This document shows, one piece after another, positions 50,807 through 60,440 of a stretch of 64,000 nt of DNA (its first letter is position 1; the number at the start of each line of letters is the position of its first letter). The notes under the pieces were generated by a model. The model worked only from the letters and a program-made list of their open reading frames with translations. It ran no database searches and was not told where the DNA came from. This DNA comes from Chitinophaga oryzae (lineage in GTDB: Bacteria; Bacteroidota; Bacteroidia; Chitinophagales; Chitinophagaceae), in the NCBI RefSeq assembly GCF_012516375.2, contig NZ_CP051204.2:1054001-1118000 (forward strand). The letters are read 5' to 3'. The position numbers and the translations under genes were made by a program.

Positions 50807-52518
50807 ATGAAACGTATTTCCATGATAGCAGGAGTGTTGCTGGCAGGCGCCGGTTTCATGTTGTCCTGCAATAAAGATAAAATGGACCACCTGTATGACA
50901 ACAGGACCGTTCAGGATGTCCGGAGTAATTCCGGCGTCCGGATCGTGAACCTGAGCACGCACAACCAGGTGATCGCCAATAATGATACGCTGACCAACTA
51001 CGTGGTCCTGTCCTACCTCGATGATAAATGGCGGTATCCGGCGACAAAATATTTCCCTGACAAAGGCCGTCTGGCTACTACCTGGACGGTGCCGCGCGAT
51101 TTGTTTCAGAATAACGGTAACGCACATCTGAAAATTGAAACCAAAGAGCTGACAGTAGGGGAAAGACCGGTGGAACTGGATGTAAATGACGACTATAACA
51201 ACCCTTCTGATTATTATATTATCCGCGGTCCTCTGCTGCTGACAGGTAATATTCCGGAGGTGAACAAGATCCCCCGTTCCGTAGAAGCACCTTCGCGGCC
51301 TGACCATTTCAAGATCCGCATTGTAAACCTTGCCTCCGGGATCAGACGTCCTGATGCTGGACAGGAGCGGGTGGACGGGCCTATGTCGCTGGCTTTTGCC
51401 GACGGAACGCCGGTTAGCGCCACCACATCCAACATTGCGCCCGGCCACTGGTCGGAGTATGTGGAAGTGCCTTATGGTACCTACCAGTTCAGGGTAATGA
51501 CATCCACCGGTACGCAGGTGACCGCTTCCGGCGGCGCCCGCGAAGAAAACGCGGCCATGATAGACCGGGCTACCTCTACCATTACGCTGGGTTCTGTACA
51601 GCCTGTTGTTACCGGGCTAACTTACGCGCCTATACGTACTTACCAGCCGGGGGAATATACACGATCGTCATTACGCCGCAGGTATTGCCCTATGCGATTC
51701 CCGGTGGTCATGATGAATCCAGTTTTACCCAAAACGCTTTTCAGATCATAGCGGATATTGCCGATCCTGCCAATGTGAACTATGGCCGTTTGCAGGCCGT
51801 GAATGCCCTCCCCGGCGCAGCCTCCCTGCGGCTGAAAGTGAACGGCGCGCAGGCTGGTGGCAACATCGGCTACGGTACTGCCGGCGAGTATACGAACATC
51901 GTGGCAGCTATGACCACCATTGAAGCAACCGACGCTTCCGGTAAAGTGCTGGCTTCTACGCAGAAGATGGTAAGCCCCGGCGGCAACTATACCGCATGGA
52001 TATACGGCGATGCCAAAGGACAGCCGCAGATAGCCATTGCCGCCAACAACCTGAGCGGCGGCGTATTTGTACCAGGTGGCGATGGGCAGGACGGCTCTTT
52101 CCTGCGGGTGCAGTACAAACATCCTATCCACTTCCGCTTCTATAATTTCTGCCCGGATATACCTAATGTGAATTTCACGGCGCCTAATGGCCAGTCGTTC
52201 GGCAGATATGGCGTTACCCGTGGGCTGCAGCCGGGCATTATCCCGGAGGATGCCACCAATACGGTTGTTGGCCTGGTCGATGATCCGTACCATATTATGG
52301 CCTTCCGGTCAAACCCCGGTGTATTTCCCGGCACATGGCTTACACAGGTGCCGGTGGTGAAAAGTGCTGACCTGGTGGCCCGGAAAGAAATGTATGTGCG
52401 GGGAATCATACCGAACCAGGAGCCCGGCTACTACTCTATAGCGCTGATAGGAAGAGATGGCGCCGGTGGGCCGGAGGCATCCAAAGCGAAGATGATCATT
52501 GTTAAACATAACCGGTAG
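50807..52518 (+). pseudogene. DUF4397-like lipoprotein gene split by a frameshift
   Basis: Two reading frames together make one protein of about 570 residues. The first (50807-51751) begins with a lipoprotein signal (Cys21 in MLSCNKD) and continues as VRIVNLSTHNQVIANND. The second (to 52518) continues as TIVITPQVLPYAIPGG and then a DUF4397-like domain (RLQAVNALPGAASLRLKVNG). The frames join cleanly if one G is added to the run of five G at 51649-51653. The cause may be a sequencing error, programmed -1 slippage, phase variation or true inactivation. It is the second gene of the operon, 32 nt after the receptor. If intact, it would be a surface lipoprotein partner of the receptor. Confidence 0.82.
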
Positions 52519-52536
52519 CCCTAAACTTAAAAAAGC

Positions 52537-53718
52537 ATGAAACAAACATTTTCCATTATCATAGCAGGCCTGGCGCTGGCTTTGGGTAGCTGTGCCAAGA
52601 TAGAACATGAGAAGATAGACAACCCTGCCTACCTGCGTGTGTTCAATAACCTGAACTATACCGTAGCACTGGAAAACAAGGATGAGGAGCAGCCGTTTCT
52701 GACGATGCTCATCGATCCGCAGACGGATGCTTCCGGTATGCCCGTCAGTGCAGCTATTATCGGTGATTTCCTGGACCAGCGCAGCTCCTATGCACCGCCA
52801 TACCCTTCGCATATAGGTACCAGTAATTCCTTCCGTAACCCTGAGTATCCCGGTAAAGAAGACGTGTTGGTAGGACCCATACTTAATGGTTTTGACCTCT
52901 CCAGCTGGGCGCAGATACCTGCCGGCCAGCACCGGGTGATGTTTATGTACCGCCCGGTGAGTGGAATACCATTCTTTAGCCTGGAAGACCGGCTGAAAAA
53001 GAAGGTGTTGCTGGATACCGTTCTCCAACTGGACAGCCGTGAAGTATACACCCTGCACATCCTGCAGAAAAATTTCAGGACCAAGGAAAATGGCATGCTG
53101 TTACGCCGCGAAATTTTCCACAAGCTGTCACTGTCTGACTCGCTGGTGTATGTGAACTTCTATAACATGAGCGCAGAAGGATATGAAGCAGCTGACAAAA
53201 CGAAGAAACCAAGGAATGTAGACGCCGGCATGCTGCAATATGGGATAAAGGATGAAGCGAATGTCTGGATGACGCTCCTTACCGGCGACGGACTGACGAA
53301 TCCGGTACCGGGATATAATTTCAGGTTCCTGACGACACTGCGCCGCAATAACACGTCTAACGCCGTGAATAGTTATTTCAGCTTTCCGCTGTTTGCAGAC
53401 AATGCCGCCGATGGCATCCGGACCACGGCATGGCAGCGATTCAGCCTGCTGTCGCCGGGACTGAGCCCGCTCAACAATCCTTACAACGATAATAATGGTG
53501 AAGTGGTGGATGGTAACTACGCAGTGATTTCCTGTTACGGGAATGGTACCCGTGCGAGCTTTGAACGCTACATCTGCAGCCGGCCCAATATGATCGTCAA
53601 TATTCACTCCGGAACAAACAACCCGCAGTCTTTTGCCACCGTGAATACCATCGAAATAGTGAACGGCACCGCTTATTTAACTACCGTGCAACGTAAATAT
53701 CCGACGCCGATCTATTAA
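52537..53718 (+). CDS. lipoprotein of unknown function in the receptor operon
   Basis: A 393-residue lipoprotein with Cys19 in ALGSCAKIEHEK. The first part carries an AYLRVFNNLNYTVAL segment somewhat like the DUF4397-like neighbour; the rest contains long strand-rich blocks such as RVMFMYRPVSGIPFFSLEDRLKKKV (about 135-159) and SLVYVNFYNMSAEGYEAADK (about 202-221). I do not recognise a named domain. It lies 18 nt after the frameshifted gene and 24 nt before the first fasciclin gene, with the same strand and a tight operon structure. Confidence 0.72.
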   Translation: MKQTFSIIIAGLALALGSCAKIEHEKIDNPAYLRVFNNLNYTVALENKDEEQPFLTMLIDPQTDASGMPVSAAIIGDFLDQRSSYAPPYPSHIGTSNSFRNPEYPGKEDVLVGPILNGFDLSSWAQIPAGQHRVMFMYRPVSGIPFFSLEDRLKKKVLLDTVLQLDSREVYTLHILQKNFRTKENGMLLRREIFHKLSLSDSLVYVNFYNMSAEGYEAADKTKKPRNVDAGMLQYGIKDEANVWMTLLTGDGLTNPVPGYNFRFLTTLRRNNTSNAVNSYFSFPLFADNAADGIRTTAWQRFSLLSPGLSPLNNPYNDNNGEVVDGNYAVISCYGNGTRASFERYICSRPNMIVNIHSGTNNPQSFATVNTIEIVNGTAYLTTVQRKYPTPIY

Positions 53719-53742
53719 GCGGAGGCTCCTAAATCATCAACT

Positions 53743-54804
53743 ATGAAACATTACACTATCATATTCTTAGCCTTGATCGGGATGATGTTTACTTCCTGTA
53801 AGCATGATAAACTGGATTTCGGGCAGGAGTTGAAGAACTATCGCCCTGCAGCAGATTTCATCCGGAACAACTATGACCTGAGCCTCTTCTCCGCAGCCAT
53901 TGAAAGGGCTGGCATGACGGCGGAACTGAACGGCCCGGGACCATTTACCATCCTGGCGCCCAACAATAAGGCATTTAATGAGATGGGGATCCTGAGCACT
54001 GCCGATCTGGCCAAAATGCCGGTCGACAAGGTAAAGGAACTGGTACAACTGCATGTGTTGCCCCGCACGTTGCGCGAAGGTGACCTGGCGTCCAATAGCG
54101 TGGACGTACGGTTTAAAACTATCGGCACACGGGAGTTGCTGGTAACAATGGCTACCAATCCTTTTGGTTCAGCGGCCAATCGCAATGCCATTTACTTCCA
54201 CGGTTGTCTGGCAGATGTGAAAGACGTGGTTGTTACCAACGGTGTATTGCAGGTGCTGCAGCAGGTGATAAAAGATCAGCCGGGGACTGTACAGGACCTG
54301 CTTGCTCAGCATGAGGAATTCAGCCTGTTTGTAGGTGCCCTGAAACGTTTCGGCTTTTGGGAACAGTTAAAAAGTGGCGGCCCCTGGACGGTACTGGCGC
54401 CCACCAATGCGGCACTCAAAGCCAATGGCCTGGATGAGCAGGCAATCGCAGCGTTAGACCCTGACAAATACACCATGGCGCGGCTTTTTGGAAGCTACAT
54501 CATACACAAACAGCACTACTTCTTCTCTGATATCCGTGCGTTTAAAACCATGACTGGTACCAGCGACCCGCTGAGACTTAATATAAAGGATGATACCTAC
54601 CTGCTGGAGATCGCCAGCCTGGACGGTACAGAAAACGGTGTTCTGAAAATCAGGTATACCTGTTCCATCCGGGAAGACAGAAACCATCAGCCGCTAAATG
54701 CGGTGCCGGTGGAACGGAAAGGAATCGTGGATTATAATACTGACAACGGTGTGGTACATCAGCTGGATGGCTTGCTGCTAAAACCCGAACAGGCCGTAAA
54801 ATAA
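53743..54804 (+). CDS. two-domain fasciclin (FAS1) lipoprotein
   Basis: A 353-residue lipoprotein (Cys19 in MMFTSCKHDK). Two FAS1 domains are visible: about 38-180 with GPFTILAPNNKAFNEMG (about 66-82) and a VLQVLQQVI end strand, and about 184-350 with GPWTVLAPTNAALKANG (about 213-229) and the closing NGVVHQLDGLLLKP strand. FAS1 domains mediate adhesion or carbohydrate and protein binding on surfaces. The gene is third of three to four similar lipoproteins in this operon; the neighbour at 54831 starts 26 nt downstream. Confidence 0.9.
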   Translation: MKHYTIIFLALIGMMFTSCKHDKLDFGQELKNYRPAADFIRNNYDLSLFSAAIERAGMTAELNGPGPFTILAPNNKAFNEMGILSTADLAKMPVDKVKELVQLHVLPRTLREGDLASNSVDVRFKTIGTRELLVTMATNPFGSAANRNAIYFHGCLADVKDVVVTNGVLQVLQQVIKDQPGTVQDLLAQHEEFSLFVGALKRFGFWEQLKSGGPWTVLAPTNAALKANGLDEQAIAALDPDKYTMARLFGSYIIHKQHYFFSDIRAFKTMTGTSDPLRLNIKDDTYLLEIASLDGTENGVLKIRYTCSIREDRNHQPLNAVPVERKGIVDYNTDNGVVHQLDGLLLKPEQAVK

Positions 54805-54830
54805 GGTCAACAGTTAACGACATAATCATC

Positions 54831-56093
54831 ATGAAAAATAAAATATACAGAACTATACAGGCAACTATCCTCTGCGGGGCGTTCTTCAGCATAGGGTTGT
54901 TGCACACCGGTTGCAGAAAGGAAATGTTCATGCCGGAACCGGAAGGTGAGACCGTTCCCTATAAAGACAGTGCCAGCGCCGATATCCGGGCAGTCCTGAA
55001 ATCGTCTCCTTATAAGCTGTTTTATGCTGCCTGGCAGCGTAGTAATATAGAGGAAGTCCTGATGGCATTGGGAGCCCGGGCGTCCGTTACCGTGCTGGCA
55101 GTGGACGATGCGTCCATGAAGGCTGCCGGACTCGATGAAACTGAAATCGGCAAACGCTCTCCGGAGGAGCTGAATACACTGATGAGATACCATATGCTCA
55201 ATGAAAAACTCGAGCCATTGACCCTTCAGACGCAAAAAATGAGTTCTCCCAGGATGACGATGCTGGAGAACCCAAATTTGACGGAATACCGGAATGGTTC
55301 AGGATCGGGCGTGGGCCGTCCTTATGCCTACACCTACCGCCACTTTATGGCAATGGCGAAAGATAGCCAGCTGATTATCGATGGCCAGCTTTGCGGCAAC
55401 TATCCGCCGGTGGCAGCGAGGAATGGTATCATCTGGCCGGTGAACCGGTTGTTGCAGAAACCAGAAAAGCATGTCAGGGAAATACTGGAGGAAGATGGCC
55501 GCTTTACTATGCTGCTGGCCATCAACGATATGAATGAGGCCAGCTGGATGGAATATACCTTTGGCTCTTTTGTGCGCTACGGCGGCTATTTTTGGAATGT
55601 GGACCCCGCCTCCGGCGCCGTTGTTTTTAATTCCTATCTGGCCCCTACCGATGAGGCTTTCCACCAGGCCGGCATTCAGGATATAACACAAGTTATGGAT
55701 ATTAACAGCCGCTTCATACCTGAACTGGACTGGGAGTCTTACAAGATGACTGGTTTAATTCCTACCGACAGTATCCTGGACTATCACAACTGGGGACGAT
55801 CTTATGCTCCCACCGACAATAGCGGTTTTATTCCTTCTGCCCGTACTGTATTTTATTCTAATGATCTCGATGATAAACTGATCGGAGATTATTGGATATC
55901 TCTGGGGAATACAACTACCGCCGGTTATAAAATGCCGTTGCAGTTTATCCGTGAGGGTAATACCATCAAGGTAAAACTGAGAAGTGCCAATACACCGCCG
56001 GCAACTATCATCGCAAGAGACATCAACACCTTTGAAGGTCCGCTACATCTGGTGGACCGGCTTTTTCTGCCGGATAATTTCAAGGTGAACTAA
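54831..56093 (+). CDS. divergent fasciclin-like lipoprotein
   Basis: A 420-residue lipoprotein (Cys28 in LLHTGCRKE). The pattern ASVTVLAVDDASMKAAGLDETEIGKRSPEELNTLMRYHML (about 84-124) is a weakly conserved FAS1 unit. A second one (about 215-300) has DGRFTMLLAINDMNEASW and NSYLAPTDEAFHQAGIQDITQ, followed by a unique C-terminal region (about 300-420) that ends with NTFEGPLHLVDRLFLP. FAS1 signal motifs are more diverged than in the neighbours, so I call it fasciclin-like. It is in the same tight operon. Confidence 0.75.
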   Translation: MKNKIYRTIQATILCGAFFSIGLLHTGCRKEMFMPEPEGETVPYKDSASADIRAVLKSSPYKLFYAAWQRSNIEEVLMALGARASVTVLAVDDASMKAAGLDETEIGKRSPEELNTLMRYHMLNEKLEPLTLQTQKMSSPRMTMLENPNLTEYRNGSGSGVGRPYAYTYRHFMAMAKDSQLIIDGQLCGNYPPVAARNGIIWPVNRLLQKPEKHVREILEEDGRFTMLLAINDMNEASWMEYTFGSFVRYGGYFWNVDPASGAVVFNSYLAPTDEAFHQAGIQDITQVMDINSRFIPELDWESYKMTGLIPTDSILDYHNWGRSYAPTDNSGFIPSARTVFYSNDLDDKLIGDYWISLGNTTTAGYKMPLQFIREGNTIKVKLRSANTPPATIIARDINTFEGPLHLVDRLFLPDNFKVN

Positions 56094-56114
56094 CAGTTGA
56101 TCCATTAAAGATTC

Positions 56115-57131
56115 ATGATGACTACAAATACTATATTATCCAGACAATATTTTTCCCGCCGGCTGGTGGTGATCAGTTTGTCTTTACTGATGGCAGGCGC
56201 CTGCAAGAAAGACGAAGCTGATGAACCTAAAGCTAACGACCGCCTCATGGAAGTGGTGGCGGACAACTTCAACCTCAGTAAGTTCAAAGCAGCGACCGAC
56301 CGCAGCAGTATGCGGCCGTTGCTGACCAGCGCAGGACCACTCACCGTATTGGCGCCATCTGACGCCGCTTTCACCAACGCAGGATATCCCACTACCCTCA
56401 GTGTAGGCACGGCCAGTATTTCCCTGATGACCAATATCACGGGATATCATATCCTCAACGGCAACTATGATCTGAATAAAATGCCTTTCCTGTTTAACCA
56501 GGAGATACGCACTTACAACGGCGGAAAGCTGTATGTGACCCGCTGGATAAAAGACAAAGACACCGTGCTGACTGTCAATGGCAGCCGGGTGCTGGCCATT
56601 AGCATGAAAGCCAGCAATGGTACGCTGCAGGTCATCGATCGTATGTTGGAACCATATCTCTATGAAACGGTGACAGAAGCGCTCACGGCCGAGCCGAGCC
56701 TGAGCCTCTTCAGCCACGCCTTACAACGTTCCGGTTTATCCGCTTTGCTGAAAGGCAAAGGTCCCTATACCGTGTATGCTGCAAACAACGCTGCCATGAC
56801 TGCCTACGGCTATAAGACGCTGGAGCAGATCGAGGCGGCCGATCCCGGGGTACTGGCCGCATTGTTGCGTTATCACATTGCGGCCGACCGCCGGTTTGTG
56901 TATGACTATATCCTGAGTACCGGAAGCACTGCCGCCACTACGCAGAACATGCTCGACGACAATATTGTGAAAGTGCAGCTTACGCCAGACCCGCTGTCGC
57001 CGGGGCTTTACAATGGTATTACGCTTCAGGGGCCGGGCAACGACGCGCCGGTAAAGCTGGTAAAGCAGAATAGCATTGCCGGTAACGGTGTAGTACATAT
57101 TACCGACCAGGTATTAAAAATCACAAAGTAG
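56115..57131 (+). CDS. two-domain fasciclin (FAS1) lipoprotein
   Basis: A 338-residue lipoprotein (Cys30 in LLMAGACKKDE). FAS1 unit 1 covers about 43-185, with GPLTVLAPSDAAFTNAG (about 74-90), LMTNITGYHILNGNYD and the end strand NGTLQVIDRMLEP. Unit 2 covers about 188-338, with GPYTVYAANNAAMTAYG and a closing GNGVVHITDQVLKI strand. Both have the standard FAS1 start and end motifs, so the fold is probably intact in both. Together with the two preceding genes it forms a triplet of fasciclin lipoproteins. ATG codons at 56115 and 56118 are both possible starts. Confidence 0.9.
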   Translation: MMTTNTILSRQYFSRRLVVISLSLLMAGACKKDEADEPKANDRLMEVVADNFNLSKFKAATDRSSMRPLLTSAGPLTVLAPSDAAFTNAGYPTTLSVGTASISLMTNITGYHILNGNYDLNKMPFLFNQEIRTYNGGKLYVTRWIKDKDTVLTVNGSRVLAISMKASNGTLQVIDRMLEPYLYETVTEALTAEPSLSLFSHALQRSGLSALLKGKGPYTVYAANNAAMTAYGYKTLEQIEAADPGVLAALLRYHIAADRRFVYDYILSTGSTAATTQNMLDDNIVKVQLTPDPLSPGLYNGITLQGPGNDAPVKLVKQNSIAGNGVVHITDQVLKITK

Positions 57132-57152
57132 AATCAGTTATAATCTTACGTG

Positions 57153-60100
57153 ATGAACACAAAAAAAATAATTGTAACAATATATTCTTTCCTGTTGCTA
57201 ATGCTGGCGTCGATGGCCGGCATAGCGCAGGAAACCTCCGGCGGCCTGACGGGAAAGGTACAGGACGGCCAGGGGCAGGCATTGCCGGGAGCCACCATCA
57301 TCGCATTGCACGAACCTTCCGGTACCCGTTATCCGGTGATATCCGATGCGGGAGGCCGCTATCACATTTTAGGAATGCGTATCGGCGGTCCGTACACTGT
57401 TACCGTGACTATGATGGGCATGGCGCCGCAAAAATACCAGAACGTGACCGTACGCCTGGGTGAACCGCAACAGTTGAATGTAGTGCTGAACGATGACCGC
57501 AAGCAACTATCCGAAGTAGTGGTGAAAGGCGCGAAGGCAGGACCCAAAGCCAATAATTATGGCGCGGGCCAGAACATCAGCCGCAGCCAGATCAATAATA
57601 TGCCGACGGTGAGCCGCAGCATACAAGACATTACCCGCATGGTGCCGCAAGGCAGCAAAGACAATAGTTTCGGCGGTTCCAACTTCCGCTACAACAACGT
57701 TACCATCGACGGGGCCATCAATAACGATGCGATCGGCTTCAGCCCGTCTATGGGCGGACAAAGCGGCACTTCCGGTCAGCCCGGCAGCAGCACCCGCACC
57801 AATCCCGTTTCCCTCGATGCGATCGAAGACATGCAGGTGTACCTCGCGCCCTTCGACGTGAAGATCGGTAACTTCACCGGCGGCAGCGTCAACGCTGTTA
57901 CCCGCAGCGGTACCAACACCTTCACCGGTTCGGTATACGGCTTTGGCCGCACCGCTGCCATGATCGGGAAAAACAAAGCCGGCAACGGTGATAAGATGAA
58001 CAGTGACTTTAAAGATTACCAGGCAGGCATACGGCTCGGTTTCCCGATCATCAAAAACAAACTATTCTTTTTTACCAATGAAGAAATCACCCGCAGAACC
58101 GATCCTGCGCAGCTGCTGGCCGGTAAGGAAGAAACAGCCCGTATCCTCAGCGGGAAAGACGCCGACGATATCCGCCAGGCGACCATCAAACGCTACGGAG
58201 ATATCTTTGACCCGGGGACACCGGGGATGTACAACTCCTCTTCCGAGTCCAATAAATTCTTCAATCGTATAGACTGGAACATCAACGATAAACACCAGCT
58301 GTCTGTCCGCAACAATACCATTACCTCCAGCGCCATCAGCCTGGACCGCGACCAACAGGATTTTCGTTTCGGCAGCATGGCTTTCAAGCAAACGAATAAC
58401 CAGAGCAGCACCGTCGCTGAACTGAAAAGCCGTTTCAACAACGCCTGGTCCAATAGTTTCGTCGCCGGTTTCACTACCGTGCACGACTACCGCGATCCGC
58501 TCAGCGATCCTACGTTGCCGCAGGTACAGATCATGGGCCGCACGCCGGGCACCACCATCTATCTGGGCACAGACAGGGAGGCGTCTGTATTCAATATGAA
58601 ACAGCGTACTATCGAAATTACCAACAACCTCACCTGGACCAAAGGTAAACACACGGTATTGATGGGCATGCACAATGAGCTGTATCATATCGACTACGGG
58701 TTTGTGAATGCCTGGAACGGCCGTGTGGACTACCTGAGCATCGATGACTACCTGCGTAATACGCCCTATCGTGTAAGAGGGAGCTATAACTACACCAATA
58801 ACAGTCGCGACTATATCATGAGCCATCCCGGCGCGGTATTTAATGTGAACCTGTACAGCGTGTACATACAGGATGCGATCCGGGTGACGGACAAGTTGAC
58901 CGTTACGCCCGGGCTGCGTGCCGACTATACGCATCTGCCTACAAAACCGGAGCTGAGCGATAAAGTGACCAACGCGATCGCCGATCCTTACTTCGGATCT
59001 ACGTATCACTATACGCCGCTGAACCGCATTGAGAACCGGTATTTCGGGAAAGTACAGATTTCCCCGCGCTTAGGTTTCCGCTACGACTGGCTGGGAGATC
59101 AGAGCCTCATCGTTCGCGGCGGCGTGGGCATGTTTACCGGCCGTATTCCCTTTGCATGGCTGGCCTATGCCTACTATAACAACGGCGTGAACTACGGTTC
59201 ATTTGACCAGAAAGCAGACCAGAAGCCTTTCGCCCCCGGTAGTGACGCTATCAAGCCGGGTAAGAACGGTATCGCCGATTTCATTGAACAGAACGGCACT
59301 GTCATCAACAACCCTAATGCCGGGAAGACACAGGTGGACCTGATCGATAATGATTTTGTGATGCCGAAGATACTGCGCGCCAGCCTGGCCATCGACAGGA
59401 CTACTGCCAGTCAGTGGAAGTTCGGGATAGAAGCTATGGTCACCAAAAGTATTAAGGAAGTCTTCTTTCAGCAGGTGAACATCACCGATAACCCGAAATA
59501 TTACGCTTACGATAAAGACCGGCAGCAGCCTGTTTATTCCGGCAATATTGATCCGCATTTCTCCAATGCATACCTGTTGAGCAATACTAACAAAGGTTTC
59601 CGCTACAGCATCACCGGCACCGCCAGCAAAAACTTCTCCGGCGGTTTATATCTGTCGGGCGCGTATACCTATGGCCAGAGCAAGGATGCCTTCAATGGTA
59701 TCCGTAACTCCATGGAGTCCAACTGGCAGCTGAACCAGGCGTTGAGCCCGAATAATGCGCCGCTGGCTTATTCCAACTTCGATATCCGTCACCGCTTTGT
59801 GGTGAATACCAGCTACCGCAAGGCGTGGAATGAAACATGGGTGAGCACCCTTAGCCTGTTCTTCAGTGCGCAGTCCGGCAGTCCTTTCACCTACGGGGTA
59901 GTGAACAACAGCGTACAGGGGTTACCGCAGCAGGTGAGCCTGGCTTATATCCCGCAGACAGAAGAGGCGATCCGTTTCTTCAGGGACTATACCAGCAACG
60001 GGCAGCAGGTGACGGCGGCTGAACAGGCCGAAGCGTTTAACCGTTACGTTGATGGCAACAAATACCTGAACAGCAGAAGGGGAAATTTCACTGAGAGAAA

Positions 60101-60428
60101 TATGGGCCGCACACCGTGGAATGTGCAGGCAGACCTGCACTTCGCGCAGGAGTTCCATCTGCGTAAGATGAAAACGCATTTCATCACCTTCACGGCAGAT
60201 GTGGTGAACCTGACCAACCTGTTGAACCGCAACTGGGGCATCAGCTATTTCTCGCCCAATACCTTTAACTCTACTGCCAGTGTTGGTTTAACGCCTACCC
60301 TGTTCCCGCCGGAGCAGAACAAAGGTGGTATACCGGTATATACTTTCTCTGATCCGGGTACGCCCTATTCCATTGATTATTTCGGTTCCCGTTACCAGGT
60401 ACAGCTGGGACTGCGTTACACCTTTTAA
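57153..60428 (+). CDS. Oar-like TonB-dependent receptor
   Basis: A 1,091-residue outer-membrane protein with a signal peptide (to about MAGIAQ, residue 25), a carboxypeptidase-regulatory-like domain (about 30-112), a plug region that contains FGGSNFRYNNVTIDGAINNDAIGF and VSLDAIEDMQVYLAPFDVKIGNFTGGSVNAVTRSGTNTFTGSVYGF, and a barrel ending with QVQLGLRYTF. This pattern is of the Oar/OmpA-like TonB receptor group, where members in Myxococcus and Bacteroidota handle proteins or peptides rather than glycans. An ATG at 57153 is chosen; a GTG lies one codon upstream (57150). It is the seventh gene of the run, 12 nt before the TIG/NHL gene. Confidence 0.92.
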   Translation: MNTKKIIVTIYSFLLLMLASMAGIAQETSGGLTGKVQDGQGQALPGATIIALHEPSGTRYPVISDAGGRYHILGMRIGGPYTVTVTMMGMAPQKYQNVTVRLGEPQQLNVVLNDDRKQLSEVVVKGAKAGPKANNYGAGQNISRSQINNMPTVSRSIQDITRMVPQGSKDNSFGGSNFRYNNVTIDGAINNDAIGFSPSMGGQSGTSGQPGSSTRTNPVSLDAIEDMQVYLAPFDVKIGNFTGGSVNAVTRSGTNTFTGSVYGFGRTAAMIGKNKAGNGDKMNSDFKDYQAGIRLGFPIIKNKLFFFTNEEITRRTDPAQLLAGKEETARILSGKDADDIRQATIKRYGDIFDPGTPGMYNSSSESNKFFNRIDWNINDKHQLSVRNNTITSSAISLDRDQQDFRFGSMAFKQTNNQSSTVAELKSRFNNAWSNSFVAGFTTVHDYRDPLSDPTLPQVQIMGRTPGTTIYLGTDREASVFNMKQRTIEITNNLTWTKGKHTVLMGMHNELYHIDYGFVNAWNGRVDYLSIDDYLRNTPYRVRGSYNYTNNSRDYIMSHPGAVFNVNLYSVYIQDAIRVTDKLTVTPGLRADYTHLPTKPELSDKVTNAIADPYFGSTYHYTPLNRIENRYFGKVQISPRLGFRYDWLGDQSLIVRGGVGMFTGRIPFAWLAYAYYNNGVNYGSFDQKADQKPFAPGSDAIKPGKNGIADFIEQNGTVINNPNAGKTQVDLIDNDFVMPKILRASLAIDRTTASQWKFGIEAMVTKSIKEVFFQQVNITDNPKYYAYDKDRQQPVYSGNIDPHFSNAYLLSNTNKGFRYSITGTASKNFSGGLYLSGAYTYGQSKDAFNGIRNSMESNWQLNQALSPNNAPLAYSNFDIRHRFVVNTSYRKAWNETWVSTLSLFFSAQSGSPFTYGVVNNSVQGLPQQVSLAYIPQTEEAIRFFRDYTSNGQQVTAAEQAEAFNRYVDGNKYLNSRRGNFTERNMGRTPWNVQADLHFAQEFHLRKMKTHFITFTADVVNLTNLLNRNWGISYFSPNTFNSTASVGLTPTLFPPEQNKGGIPVYTFSDPGTPYSIDYFGSRYQVQLGLRYTF

Positions 60429-60440
60429 ACAACAGATGAT

